Shown here one piece after another: positions 15,240 through 22,392 of a stretch of 30,292 bases of DNA. A program made the translations under genes and the position numbers. Source of the stretch: a virus. The stretch's first letter is position 1. Each line of letters opens with the position of its first letter. The stretch is from IMG/VR virus record IMGVR_UViG_3300033153_006458, positions 1-30,292 of that record. One strand, written 5' to 3'. The notes beneath the pieces are model-generated. The model was not told the DNA's origin. It saw only the letters and a program-made list of their open reading frames with translations, and searched no databases.

Positions 15240-15989
15240 ATGACATACTTGGTTGGCCCCGGCGGCAGCATCGATCTCAATGGAAACTTCATGGACGCGG
15301 CCGGCGATCTCATATCGGCCACGGCCGACGACGTAGCCGCGCGCTTACCTGTCGGCGCTGATGGGCTGTTCTTAAAGGCTGACAGCGCAGAGCCCACCGG
15401 GCTCCTGTGGGACGCCGCAAGCATGGGGGGGGCGGCCGGTGGGCAGCTTTCTGGCTCGTTTCCGAACCCTAGCGTTATCGGCTTAACAGAATCTGGCTCG
15501 ACTGCGTTGGCCTATGGCGCAATCGCTGACGGCGATGAGCTCGTGGCCGACTTTGGATCGTCTACGGTTATCGGCGTGCCGCGGAACATCTACGGCACAG
15601 ATCGCACCTATGCGGAGTCGCTGCCGTTTACTGTGATCACGTCCGTGGCTTATACGCCCAAGATGGCGCTAGCTCCGCCGGTTTCGCAGGTTGGCACATA
15701 TCGGCTGATGTGGTCGTATTCGTGGAACCACAACTCACCCGCGAATGATTTCCAGGCGCAGATTTTAGACATTGGCGCCGCGGTGATTATGAACCACAGG
15801 CAGGAGCCGCCGGACGCATTCGGCGTTGGCCCTGGTGGCACCGATCAGCTATACCGCGCGGCCGGCGCTGTTGAGATCACTTACGCGGTGCCGACGGCTC
15901 AGAACTTCCGGCTCCTATTCCGATCCTCTGTCGCTGGTATTGATACCGGCATGGGCGATGCGCGGATGGCTATCATTCGGGTTGCATAA
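15240..15989 (+). CDS. Tail fibre protein with poly-G tract, C-terminal domain shared with next gene
   Basis: The protein has 249 residues. Residues about 1-60 are a Gly/Asp-rich stem, then a GGAAGGQLSGSFPNP segment (the 'G..LSG.YPNP' motif of fibres). The C-terminal 110 residues share a domain with the next gene: GTYRLMW, then an alternating strand region, RQEPPD, and a final MAIIRV against GTYRIAW, RHEPKD and VIELWRV. This tail is probably the receptor-binding head. The coding run of eight G at 15425-15432 encodes MGGAA and is the kind of tract that can slip. Overlap-free, two-base spacing on both sides suggests one operon. Confidence 0.72.
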   Translation: MTYLVGPGGSIDLNGNFMDAAGDLISATADDVAARLPVGADGLFLKADSAEPTGLLWDAASMGGAAGGQLSGSFPNPSVIGLTESGSTALAYGAIADGDELVADFGSSTVIGVPRNIYGTDRTYAESLPFTVITSVAYTPKMALAPPVSQVGTYRLMWSYSWNHNSPANDFQAQILDIGAAVIMNHRQEPPDAFGVGPGGTDQLYRAAGAVEITYAVPTAQNFRLLFRSSVAGIDTGMGDARMAIIRVA

Positions 15990-15991
15990 TC

Positions 15992-17044
15992 ATGGCACAA
16001 TACGATTACTCAATATCGGCCGACACCGCGACGGGTGCCGTCAGCAACGGCCAGCTATGGAGCGAGCTGCTCGCCGTTGCCGCTCAGAACCCGGGTTTTC
16101 CGGCGCTTGATAACATCCAGACAGAGGGCGACGATCTTGGGATCTTCTACGCTTCGGCGCTGTCTGCGCCGCAGCAGACGCTCCTGACTGCTGCGGTAGC
16201 AGCGCACACGCCGGCCGGCCCAATTGTTCCGCCGCCCACGATCGAAGATCAGATCCGAGACATCGATCCCACTGTCGTCGATGACGACACGCTCGGCTTT
16301 GAGCCGTCTGTGCGGTGGCTCAATATCACGAGCGAAGAGGAGTATATCTGCACGGACTCGGCCACCGGGGCCGCCGTTTGGAAGCTCACCACCGGCAGCG
16401 CCGGGCCACCACTGCCGCACGCACCGAGTCACCAATTTGGTGGTTCGGACGTCATCAACGTGCACCGGCTGTCGGGCACCCTAGCCGACGCCCAAACCCC
16501 TGAGAGCCACGCAGCCACCCATCTGTCTACGGGCTCAGACTCTATCGACGAGTTCACTGGCGCTACAGCCGGAGTAGATGGACTGGACGGCTTGGTGACA
16601 AAGCCGCTGGCAGGCGAAGAGGGGATGTTCCTCAGGGGCGACGGGGCGTGGGCAAGCTCTGGCGGGGGTGTATTCGGGGAGGACTATCAGCAGGTGTCCC
16701 TGCTGGCCGGCTTCCCTACATCGTCGTCGTCTTTTCAGACTCGGCTGACGCTAACTACTCCCGTATTGACGGGGACATATCGGATCGCCTGGATGGCAGT
16801 TGTTAGTCAGAGCAGTACGCAGGACTCTATCGAGATTCGTTTGCTAAACACAATTACCGGGGCCAGTGTCGGCACCGTGCAGCGGCATGAGCCCAAGGAC
16901 ACGGACGACAGGATCCAGACTGGCGGTTTTCATGAAGAGGCATTTTCGTCAGAGACTAAGGGATTTTCGATCCAGTGGCGACAGCAAGACGGGGGCACGG
17001 CAACCATTAGAAATTGCGTGATTGAGCTTTGGAGGGTTAGCTGA
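15992..17044 (+). CDS. Tail fibre protein with HAPSH/HAATH repeats
   Basis: The protein has 350 residues in three parts. Residues 1-75 share an N-terminal module with the following gene (D...G..S..L, then a 'VAAHT/VAAHS' end). The middle holds HAPSHQFGGSDVIN and HAATHLSTGSDSI, the 'HA.TH..GGSD' repeats typical of trimeric phage fibres. It also has EGMFLRGDGAWAS, the familiar fibre 'FLRGDG.W' motif. The C-terminal 120 residues share a domain with the preceding gene. The gene thus looks like a mosaic of both neighbours. Its stop overlaps the next start (TGATG). Confidence 0.75.
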   Translation: MAQYDYSISADTATGAVSNGQLWSELLAVAAQNPGFPALDNIQTEGDDLGIFYASALSAPQQTLLTAAVAAHTPAGPIVPPPTIEDQIRDIDPTVVDDDTLGFEPSVRWLNITSEEEYICTDSATGAAVWKLTTGSAGPPLPHAPSHQFGGSDVINVHRLSGTLADAQTPESHAATHLSTGSDSIDEFTGATAGVDGLDGLVTKPLAGEEGMFLRGDGAWASSGGGVFGEDYQQVSLLAGFPTSSSSFQTRLTLTTPVLTGTYRIAWMAVVSQSSTQDSIEIRLLNTITGASVGTVQRHEPKDTDDRIQTGGFHEEAFSSETKGFSIQWRQQDGGTATIRNCVIELWRVS

Positions 17045-17628
17045 TGGCGTTCCCGTACTATTTGAAATCCGACACGTCCGACGGAACGCTAAGCATTGAG
17101 CTTCTTGGCGATCAAATCATCGACGATCCCCTCATCACTACCGCCTTTGATGGTATCAACGGAGACGCCGATTTTGAGCTTCTGTTCGTCGGCTCACCGA
17201 GCGGCGCGGAGCAGGCACAGTGTGATGCGCTAGTGGCAGCCCACAGCGGGCTTGATCCGTACAAAGATGGCGTGGTGGCCAAGGTGCTCAAGCACCGCGG
17301 GAGGCGCCTTGATGACAAGGTACGGGCTGAGTACCCGGCCGCCTCTGGTAATCTTTTCTCCTGCTCCGAGTCGAGTCAGGCGGACTGGAGCAAGCTCGTA
17401 TCGATGGAGTCGCTGGGGCTCGTAGCGTACCCTTTCCGCGTCTACACATTTGACGAGCGGGTGGGCTACGATCTGACGGACGCGGCCGATCTAAATGGCG
17501 CCGTCACTGCCGTGGCCACAGCGGTGCTTACAGAGCGCGCCAGCGCACAGGGCTACATGGATGCCGTTCTGGCTGCTGCCGACGAGAGCGCCGCAGACGC
17601 GGCGGCTCAGCCCTATCTGAACTCATAG
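17044..17628 (+). CDS. Fibre-associated protein, possible fibre assembly or DUF4376-like protein
   Basis: The protein has 194 residues. The first 70 match the N-terminal module of the preceding fibre (SDTSDGTLSIELLGD, ALVAAHSGLDPY). The rest, SSQADWSKLVSMESLG, YPFRVYTFDERVGYDLTD and then a long Ala-rich helix to the end, resembles the C-terminal DUF4376-type domain found in tail fibre and fibre-assembly proteins. The last 50 residues are helical and could trimerise. It could be either a structural stem or a chaperone for the fibres. It is the last gene before the lysis cassette, five bases ahead of the next ATG. Confidence 0.6.
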   Translation: MAFPYYLKSDTSDGTLSIELLGDQIIDDPLITTAFDGINGDADFELLFVGSPSGAEQAQCDALVAAHSGLDPYKDGVVAKVLKHRGRRLDDKVRAEYPAASGNLFSCSESSQADWSKLVSMESLGLVAYPFRVYTFDERVGYDLTDAADLNGAVTAVATAVLTERASAQGYMDAVLAAADESAADAAAQPYLNS

Positions 17629-17633
17629 GCAAC

Positions 17634-17945
17634 ATGGAAGCATGGGCGACACTGGCGCCGCAGATCGCCGTTGCCCTCGTCATCGTGGCCTGCGCTGCGT
17701 GGCTGGCGCGCGAGATGCGCAAGCGCCCCAACGGAGACACGCACAGCGATCGATCGCCGGTTAGCAAGCGCGATCTTGTGAAGCTCGAGGGCCAGATCGA
17801 CGGGCGCCTACAGGGCTATCAGCGGCAGCTCGATTGCTTAACCGAGGAGCAATCCGAAACCACGCGCGCTGTGACGCGTCAGGGCGGCAAGCTAGACGCG
17901 ATTTTAATGATCTTGCGACGGAGAGGCGGAGATGATGACGATTGA
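17634..17945 (+). CDS. Membrane-anchored coiled-coil protein (DUF2730- or spanin-like)
   Basis: The protein has 103 residues. Residues about 8-25 (APQIAVALVIVACAAWLA) form one membrane segment, followed by a basic, polar linker. From about 43 to 95 there is a likely coiled coil (KRDLVKLEGQIDGRLQGY then EEQSETTRAVTRQGG). The tail is RRRGGDDDD. This is the layout of DUF2730-type proteins near the Mu lysis region, and of inner-membrane spanins. It overlaps the holin candidate by 14 bases, consistent with the lysis cassette. Exact role uncertain; a second TM/coiled-coil protein lies at 19458. Confidence 0.6.
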   Translation: MEAWATLAPQIAVALVIVACAAWLAREMRKRPNGDTHSDRSPVSKRDLVKLEGQIDGRLQGYQRQLDCLTEEQSETTRAVTRQGGKLDAILMILRRRGGDDDD

Positions 17946-18291
17946 TTTGACGACACTGGCCAACTGGCTCACGGCCGGGGATGGCCGCCTGTTCTGTGCC
18001 GCTGCTCTTTTCCTTACGGTGTGGGTGGCAAAAAACAACGAGCGCCTCCGCGATAGCGTGCTCACAACGCCGCAGCGCAAGCGCGCGGCGGTGGTTCTGA
18101 TCGCTGCGCTGCCGGCCGCGGCCACCGCGCTCAGCACCGACGTTCCGATCCGCGATGTGCTCAGCACTTTCGCCACCGCGGTACTAGGGGCCATGGGCTT
18201 CCATGGTGCGCTGGATTTGCCCAAGCCCGCCAAGCCCGCCAAGCCCGCCAAGGCCGACGAGGGCGACGAGGCCGACAAGGCCGACGAGTGA
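17932..18291 (+). CDS. Holin candidate with three membrane segments
   Basis: This 119-residue protein has three hydrophobic stretches at about 18-34 (GRLFCAAALFLTVWVA), 51-68 (RAAVVLIAALPAAATALS) and 77-94 (LSTFATAVLGAMGFHGAL), the layout of class I holins. The C-terminal 25 residues are charged and low-complexity (KPAKPAKPAKA, then Asp/Glu/Ala/Lys), encoded by a nine-base tandem repeat. Holins form the membrane lesions that start lysis. The start could be ATG 17932 or 17935; GGAG lies just before, at a better distance for 17935. It is followed by a lipoprotein and muramidase with GTGA overlaps. The holin call is inferred from topology and context. Confidence 0.68.
   Translation: MMTIDLTTLANWLTAGDGRLFCAAALFLTVWVAKNNERLRDSVLTTPQRKRAAVVLIAALPAAATALSTDVPIRDVLSTFATAVLGAMGFHGALDLPKPAKPAKPAKADEGDEADKADE
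18221..18288 (+). repeat. Nine-base tandem repeat at holin 3' end
   Basis: CCAAGCCCG occurs three times (18221, 18230, 18239), then drifts to CCAAGGCCG, ACGAGGGCG, ACGAGGCCG and ACAAGGCCG in the same nine-base register. It encodes the PAK-type repeat and acidic tail of the holin candidate. It is likely to vary in copy number by slippage. Confidence 0.85.
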
Positions 18292-18725
18292 TCCGGCATC
18301 TGCTCGCCGCCGTGCTGGCACTTGGATTGCTCGGCTGCGCTCAGCTGCTCCCGCTGCTAGCGCAGGCCGCCCAGGGCGCACAGTGGATCGCCAGCGTCGT
18401 GGATGTGGCTGAGGGCGGCGCAGAGGCTTACTTTGCCCGCCACCCTAGCCAAGGGGCTCACGACACCGTGCGCGCTTCTGTGCGGCGCTCACGGGCCGCA
18501 ATCGCGGCGCTCAACGCCGCTGCTGCCGCTGGTGATGCTGCGGACGCTGGCGAGCTTGGGCGTGCTCGAGACTCGGCGCTCGACGCTTATCGTGAGCTGT
18601 ACGCCACGCTTGAGGGCCTTGGCGTGATCGATGCGGTGCCACCGCCTGGCGGAGCAGAGACTGAGGCGCCGGTGCCCGAGCCGCTCGATCTGCCATCTGC
18701 CGATCAGGTAGCGGCGCATTTGTGA
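18288..18725 (+). CDS. Lipoprotein in lysis cassette (outer-membrane spanin candidate)
   Basis: The protein has 145 residues from GTG 18288, overlapping the holin stop (GTGA). Residues 1-17 are a lipoprotein signal: basic start, LLAAVLALG, then the lipobox LLGC. The mature part is Ala-rich and helical through about residue 115 (YFARHPSQG, RRSRAAIAALNAAAAAG, YRELYATLEGLG). It ends in a Pro-rich stretch with PPPGG and PVPEPLDLP. A lipoprotein between holin and endolysin fits an outer-membrane spanin (Rz1-like), although it is longer than typical Rz1. A general phage lipoprotein (for example superinfection exclusion) is the alternative. Confidence 0.65.
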   Translation: MIRHLLAAVLALGLLGCAQLLPLLAQAAQGAQWIASVVDVAEGGAEAYFARHPSQGAHDTVRASVRRSRAAIAALNAAAAAGDAADAGELGRARDSALDAYRELYATLEGLGVIDAVPPPGGAETEAPVPEPLDLPSADQVAAHL

Positions 18726-19297
18726 TCCGTCCGCTCCACGTGATCGTATGGGCCATCCTGGTGTCGCAGCCCACCCTCCCAAAAGATACGGCCACGCGTT
18801 ACGCGCGAGCGATCCAAAAAGAGGCCAAGGCGCGCGACTGGGATCCGTTCACTTATATATCCCTAATCACCTACGAGAGCCGGTGGCGATCGGGTGCCAC
18901 GGGCGATTGTGGTGGCGGCGTTTGCCGCGCGATCGGCCTCGGCCAGATTTGGGCGCAGCACGTTGGTGCGTGCCGCACCGATCCGGATCCGGTAAATAAC
19001 CCCGGCGCAGCGTGTCAAGCGGTGCGCGCTAGGTTGAGCGATGGCGCCTATAATATTTCGGTCATGGCGTCGATGCTCACGACATGGAGGAGAGCATGCA
19101 AGAAGCAAACGGGGGAGGCGCTCCTGCGTCACACGCTGAGTGGTTACGGCGGCTTGAGCCGGCCGCCGAAGCGGTGGTGTGGGCGGGTGAAGAGGGCGGG
19201 CAAATGGCAGGACGAACGCACGATCCCAACAGTGCAGCGAGTGATCAACCATCGGCGTATGTTGATCCGAGAGCTGCGGCGCCGTCGTTCTCCGTAG
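18722..19297 (+). CDS. SLT-type lytic transglycosylase / muramidase
   Basis: The protein has 191 residues from GTG 18722 (GTGA overlap). Residues 4-17 are hydrophobic (LHVIVWAILVSQP) and could be a secretion or SAR-type signal. The catalytic domain is about 25-125: ISLITYESRWRSGATGD, where the Glu of YESRW is the probable catalytic acid, then the AIGLGQIWAQHVG motif, and YNISVMASMLTTW. Four Cys (GDCGGGVCR, GACRTD, GAACQ) may form disulfides, consistent with export. The basic C-terminus (IRELRRRRSP) overlaps another gene. It would cleave peptidoglycan glycan strands. It adds a second wall activity to the amidase encoded 600 bases downstream. Confidence 0.78.
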   Translation: MIRPLHVIVWAILVSQPTLPKDTATRYARAIQKEAKARDWDPFTYISLITYESRWRSGATGDCGGGVCRAIGLGQIWAQHVGACRTDPDPVNNPGAACQAVRARLSDGAYNISVMASMLTTWRRACKKQTGEALLRHTLSGYGGLSRPPKRWCGRVKRAGKWQDERTIPTVQRVINHRRMLIRELRRRRSP

Positions 19298-19461
19298 GGA
19301 TCCAAATCAGCCCGCAAGAGCTCGACGAATTCGCGCGCCACAAGGCGCTAGAAAAACTGATAGGGCGTGGATGTCAGATCGATCCGGCAACGTGGCACGC
19401 GCGCGCGCGCGTTCGGCGTCATGATGACGGCGGTGTTTTTGTTGAGCTCGAAGTTTCGTGA
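19096..19461 (+). CDS. Small protein overlapping the muramidase 3' end
   Basis: This 121-residue frame runs on the same strand in a different frame from the muramidase for 202 bases, then alone to 19461. ATG 19096 has GGAGG five bases upstream (19086-19090), much better than ATG 19084. The later, non-overlapping part reads as ordinary protein: VGIQISPQELDEFARHKALE, then CQIDPATWHARARVRR and a strand VFVELEVS. The overlapping N-terminal half is low-complexity. The gene ends in a GTGA overlap with the next. A shorter form from ATG 19204 is possible. The function is unknown. Its location recalls the nested Rz/Rz1 arrangement, but it has no signal peptide or lipobox. Confidence 0.6.
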   Translation: MQEANGGGAPASHAEWLRRLEPAAEAVVWAGEEGGQMAGRTHDPNSAASDQPSAYVDPRAAAPSFSVGIQISPQELDEFARHKALEKLIGRGCQIDPATWHARARVRRHDDGGVFVELEVS

Positions 19462-19889
19462 ACGGCTATCACTGGCTATCTTTCGGCTACGGCTTGGCGG
19501 GCTTTTTGCTTGGCGCCGCGCTCTGGGTGATTTGGCGCCGCGGAGCCGTCACTATGCAAAAGGATCGATTACAGGCCGAGGCGCTGGATCTGCTGCGGCG
19601 CCGGCTCGATCTGCAATCGGAACAGATCGAGATTGATCAGCAGCTCGCCGATTTGTGGCAGCGTGCGCCCGAGCCGCGAGCGCGCTGGATCGTCTCGACG
19701 GTAGATCAGGCGCGAATGTTAGCGCCGCGATTGCATGAGCTCGCGTGGCGCTTCGGCTTCGCGGTGCCGTCGCCAGAGGTTGTGCAGGCCGTCCACAATG
19801 GATCGGCGCCTAGCTCCGAGGAGCCTAGCGCGCCGCCGCCGTCAGTGGCTCCGATCAATGCATGGGGCAAGCGTAGGGGTGCAGCGTGA
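19458..19889 (+). CDS. Inner-membrane coiled-coil protein (i-spanin candidate)
   Basis: The protein has 143 residues from GTG 19458 (GTGA overlap). Residues about 8-27 (SFGYGLAGFLLGAALWVIW) are an N-terminal membrane segment followed by RR. About 33-65 are a likely coiled coil (MQKDRLQAEALDLLRRR, LDLQSEQIEIDQQLADL). Then a mixed region ends with a Pro/Ser-rich tail (SSEEPSAPPPSVAP). This is the topology of inner-membrane spanins, which bridge to an outer-membrane lipoprotein; the lipoprotein at 18288 could be the partner. Spanin sequences vary too much for a firm call. Confidence 0.6.
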   Translation: MNGYHWLSFGYGLAGFLLGAALWVIWRRGAVTMQKDRLQAEALDLLRRRLDLQSEQIEIDQQLADLWQRAPEPRARWIVSTVDQARMLAPRLHELAWRFGFAVPSPEVVQAVHNGSAPSSEEPSAPPPSVAPINAWGKRRGAA

Positions 19890-21244
19890 CAAAGGCATTT
19901 TGTAGCTATTATGATGATTGCCAGATCCACGAAAGCGGATGGGTGCACCTTGACAGCGGCGTGGAAATCACGCGGCTGCCAGTGTGGGACGACGAGGCCG
20001 ATCTGTTTGCGCGACTCGGCCCAGGAACAAGCGCCGAGCTGCTCGGCCGGTGGGATCTGCGACTGCCAACCGTCGCCGAATACAACGAGCTACACGCCGC
20101 GGCGTTGCATATTGCGCCGTACACGATGCCAACGGCGAGGATGCTAGACGCTGACGGGATCTCCATTAAGAGCCGCCGAGCGATCGATCGCTACCGCGTC
20201 GAGCACATGCAGTCGCGCGAGTGGTGCCGGCTCCACGATGACGAGGTTTTTCGCCTCCTGGCCCTGGCGGAGTGGGACGGTGAGCCAGTCGACAATGCTG
20301 GCAAGCACTGGGCAGCCGGTGGCATCATCTACGGGTGGTGGCGCAGAGGCGTCCGCAAGATCCAAAGCCCGAGCACCGCTCACAAGGGCGAGCCGGCCTA
20401 CACTGACTACGCGACGACGTTCCACGCTGTGCGAGAGTGCCCAGCGGCGGCCACCAGCAAGCCCGAGCCGCCATCAGAGCCGGCGCCATCAACTCACATA
20501 GGCGCAAAGGGCGCGGCGGCGAAGGCGTGGCAGCAGCGGCTCATTGGTGACGGCTACGGATCGATGTTGGAGCCATGGGGCGCCGATGGCGATCACGGCT
20601 CCGCCACGGAGCGCGCCACGCTGGCGTGGTACTCCGATCGCGGGCTGCCACGGCCAGAGGCTCCGGTGCCCGACACGCTGCCAGGGCCGCCGGCTCCATC
20701 TGATGGGCTGGGGCTTATCCTGCCATCGCTTGAGGTAATCGCCTCGCGGCACTACACGCCGGCAGATGGGCGCGACATCCGCAACATCGTCCTGCACAGC
20801 ACGGAAAACCCGCCGCGCCCTGGCGTGGCCCGATCGGTAGCCCGTTGGTTTTCGGGCCCCTCTGCACCCCGTGCAAGCTGTCACGTGGTGTGTGGTAGCG
20901 ATGAGGCGATCCGCTGCGTTCCCGACGCCGCAGTGGCGTGGGCAGCGCCAGGGGCAAACCGCGCGGGGCTTCAGCTGGAAATCGTGGGACAAGCTCTCCG
21001 GACGGAGTGGCTACAGCAGACGGCCACGCTGGAGCGCGCGGCGCAGATTTGCGCGGAGTGGTGCGATCTGTACGGGATCCCACCGAGCTACGTAGGCCCC
21101 AAGGGCCTGCGCGAAGGCCGCAGCGGCATCACTACGCACTGGGCCGTAACGGACGCGTTCCGCCGCAGCACCCACGTCGATCCCGGCGGCCCCAAAAACC
21201 GACGCTGGCCTATGCGCGAATTCATCGCCATGATAAAGCGCTAG
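19886..21244 (+). CDS. Modular endolysin, N-acetylmuramoyl-L-alanine amidase
   Basis: The protein has 452 residues from GTG 19886 (GTGA overlap). About 1-180 is an N-terminal domain with RWDLRLPTVAEYNELHAAAL, WCRLHDDEVFRLL, NAGKHW and DYATTFHAVR, of a kind I have seen next to peptidoglycan-binding regions but cannot name. About 210-260 looks like a peptidoglycan-binding domain (KAWQQRLIGDGYG, WGADGDHGSATERA). From about 285 there is an Amidase_2/PGRP-type domain: NIVLHSTEN (Zn-ligand His), SCHVVCG, then GITTHWAVTD and RSTHVDPGG with the second His and Asp/His. It cuts the peptide stem from glycan. It is the last late gene and is followed by a terminator. Confidence 0.82.
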   Translation: MTKAFCSYYDDCQIHESGWVHLDSGVEITRLPVWDDEADLFARLGPGTSAELLGRWDLRLPTVAEYNELHAAALHIAPYTMPTARMLDADGISIKSRRAIDRYRVEHMQSREWCRLHDDEVFRLLALAEWDGEPVDNAGKHWAAGGIIYGWWRRGVRKIQSPSTAHKGEPAYTDYATTFHAVRECPAAATSKPEPPSEPAPSTHIGAKGAAAKAWQQRLIGDGYGSMLEPWGADGDHGSATERATLAWYSDRGLPRPEAPVPDTLPGPPAPSDGLGLILPSLEVIASRHYTPADGRDIRNIVLHSTENPPRPGVARSVARWFSGPSAPRASCHVVCGSDEAIRCVPDAAVAWAAPGANRAGLQLEIVGQALRTEWLQQTATLERAAQICAEWCDLYGIPPSYVGPKGLREGRSGITTHWAVTDAFRRSTHVDPGGPKNRRWPMREFIAMIKR

Positions 21245-21264
21245 CACGTCTTCTTTACTCTCCG

Positions 21265-21300
21265 GCGCCATCGTCCCAAGCGGGCGGTGGCGCTTTTTTT
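21265..21300 (+). terminator. Rho-independent terminator of the late operon
   Basis: A GC-rich hairpin runs from GCGCCATCGTCC (21265-21276) to its complementary arm ending GGTGGCGC at 21293, with a five-base loop (CAAGC) and two G-T pairs. Seven T follow directly. It lies 20 bases after the endolysin stop and points rightward. It also separates rightward late genes from the convergent methyltransferase operon, whose last stop is at 21299. Confidence 0.88.
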
Positions 21301-22156
21301 ATTTTGTATTGAGCAGCCGGATCACTTCGCCGATTACCTGCGCGCATTGCGGCACCACGGCATTTCCTAACGCTTTCAGCCGGGCTCTGTCCAGCCCTGT
21401 GGAACGCCCATCAGCCACTCCACAAACCGGGGGGACAGGTGCCCACCCTTCGTGCGCTCGTGGTGCTCGTGCAGACTCTGGCCATGCACCACCACATCCG
21501 TCAGGCTCACACCCGGCTTGGCACTGCTGCCGGCCTTGCGACGGCTCCCGCTCGCTTTTGCATCGCCTGCTGTTGGCGTGGGCAACATCCCACTGCGCGC
21601 CAGGCTTTGCAGGCTGTGCCGCACGGGCCCAACCCGGCCCGCGGCCCCTCCCCGATTGCTGCCGTAAGAGCAAGCGCTTGGCGTGGGCAACAATAAAAAT
21701 CCGCCGCCGCAGGTGCGGTGCTCCAACATCCGCCGCCGCAATCGGGATCGGTAGCGTCTCGTATCCGAGCTGTCCCAAGCTCCCACGGATGGCATCAACC
21801 CAGCGCTTGGCCCCGCTTGCGACATTTTCGACGACGATCCATTCAGGGGCAAGCTCGCTTGCGAGGCGGTGGAACTCCCACCATAGGCCGCTTCTAGCGC
21901 CATTAAGGCCAGCTCCCGAGCCTGCTGCGCTGACGTCTTGACACGGAAATCCTCCGGCCAGCAAGTCGACGTGGCCGAGGTTGTGCGCTCCGCACCCCCT
22001 GATGTCCTCGTACCGATCGACGTGAGGCCAATGCCTGGCGAGCACACGCCGACAATAGGGATCGATCTCGATCTGCCATGTGGTGCGCCCGATCCCAGAT
22101 AATTCGAGTCCATAGTCCAGTCCTCCGATCCCGCTGAATGCGCTGCCGATCTTCAC
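21299..22156 (-). CDS. DNA (cytosine-5) methyltransferase, orphan
   Basis: The protein has 285 residues. C5-MTase motifs are in order: I GSAFSGIGGLDYGLELSG (SAM binding), IV GGFPCQDVSAAG with the catalytic Cys, VI VVENVASG with ENV, VIII GAPHLRRRIFIVA, and X LKALGNAVVPQCAQVIGEVI. The target-recognition region between VIII and X is Arg/Gly-rich and short, so the specificity cannot be read. No restriction endonuclease is beside it, so it is an orphan that probably protects phage DNA. The start is GTG 22156, overlapping the upstream gene (GTGA). It is the last gene of the leftward operon and converges on the late terminator. Confidence 0.9.
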   Translation of the reverse strand: MKIGSAFSGIGGLDYGLELSGIGRTTWQIEIDPYCRRVLARHWPHVDRYEDIRGCGAHNLGHVDLLAGGFPCQDVSAAGSGAGLNGARSGLWWEFHRLASELAPEWIVVENVASGAKRWVDAIRGSLGQLGYETLPIPIAAADVGAPHLRRRIFIVAHAKRLLLRQQSGRGRGPGWARAAQPAKPGAQWDVAHANSRRCKSEREPSQGRQQCQAGCEPDGCGGAWPESARAPRAHEGWAPVPPVCGVADGRSTGLDRARLKALGNAVVPQCAQVIGEVIRLLNTK

Positions 22157-22392
22157 TCTGCCCCAAGTGACGCCATCAGGCGAAACGTGCCAAGGTTTCG
22201 AGGATCGAGCCCAAACATGCAGCCGGGCCCGTTACCCTCGGCGTCCCGGCTTGGTACAAGTCGTACGCCGTTCTCGAATACGAGCACAACTGCGGCGCCA
22301 AGCTGGTGCGGGTCGAGCCCAAACGTTGCGGCCTCACCCGGGGTCAGCGGCTCAATCGCGCACAGTTTCTTTCCTACTAGATCGTCGTTCAT
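22153..22392 (-). CDS. Small phage protein with EGNGPG motif, unknown function
   Basis: The protein has 79 residues. It has a short strand-rich body (AAVVLVFENGVRLVPSRDAE) followed by GNGPGCMFGLD. The 'PS.D.EGNGPG..FG' pattern recurs in small phage proteins of no known function that I have seen beside DNA-modification and regulatory genes. It overlaps both neighbours by four bases (ATGA and GTGA), so it is coupled to the methyltransferase. The coupling suggests a shared regulatory or DNA-linked role, but that is inference. Confidence 0.75.
   Translation of the reverse strand: MNDDLVGKKLCAIEPLTPGEAATFGLDPHQLGAAVVLVFENGVRLVPSRDAEGNGPGCMFGLDPRNLGTFRLMASLGAE

Noticed and set aside
21309-21941. 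Rightward 210-codon frame opposite the methyltransferase
   Set aside because: Antisense to a gene with all C5-methyltransferase motifs; Cys/His/Pro-rich composition is a shadow effect.
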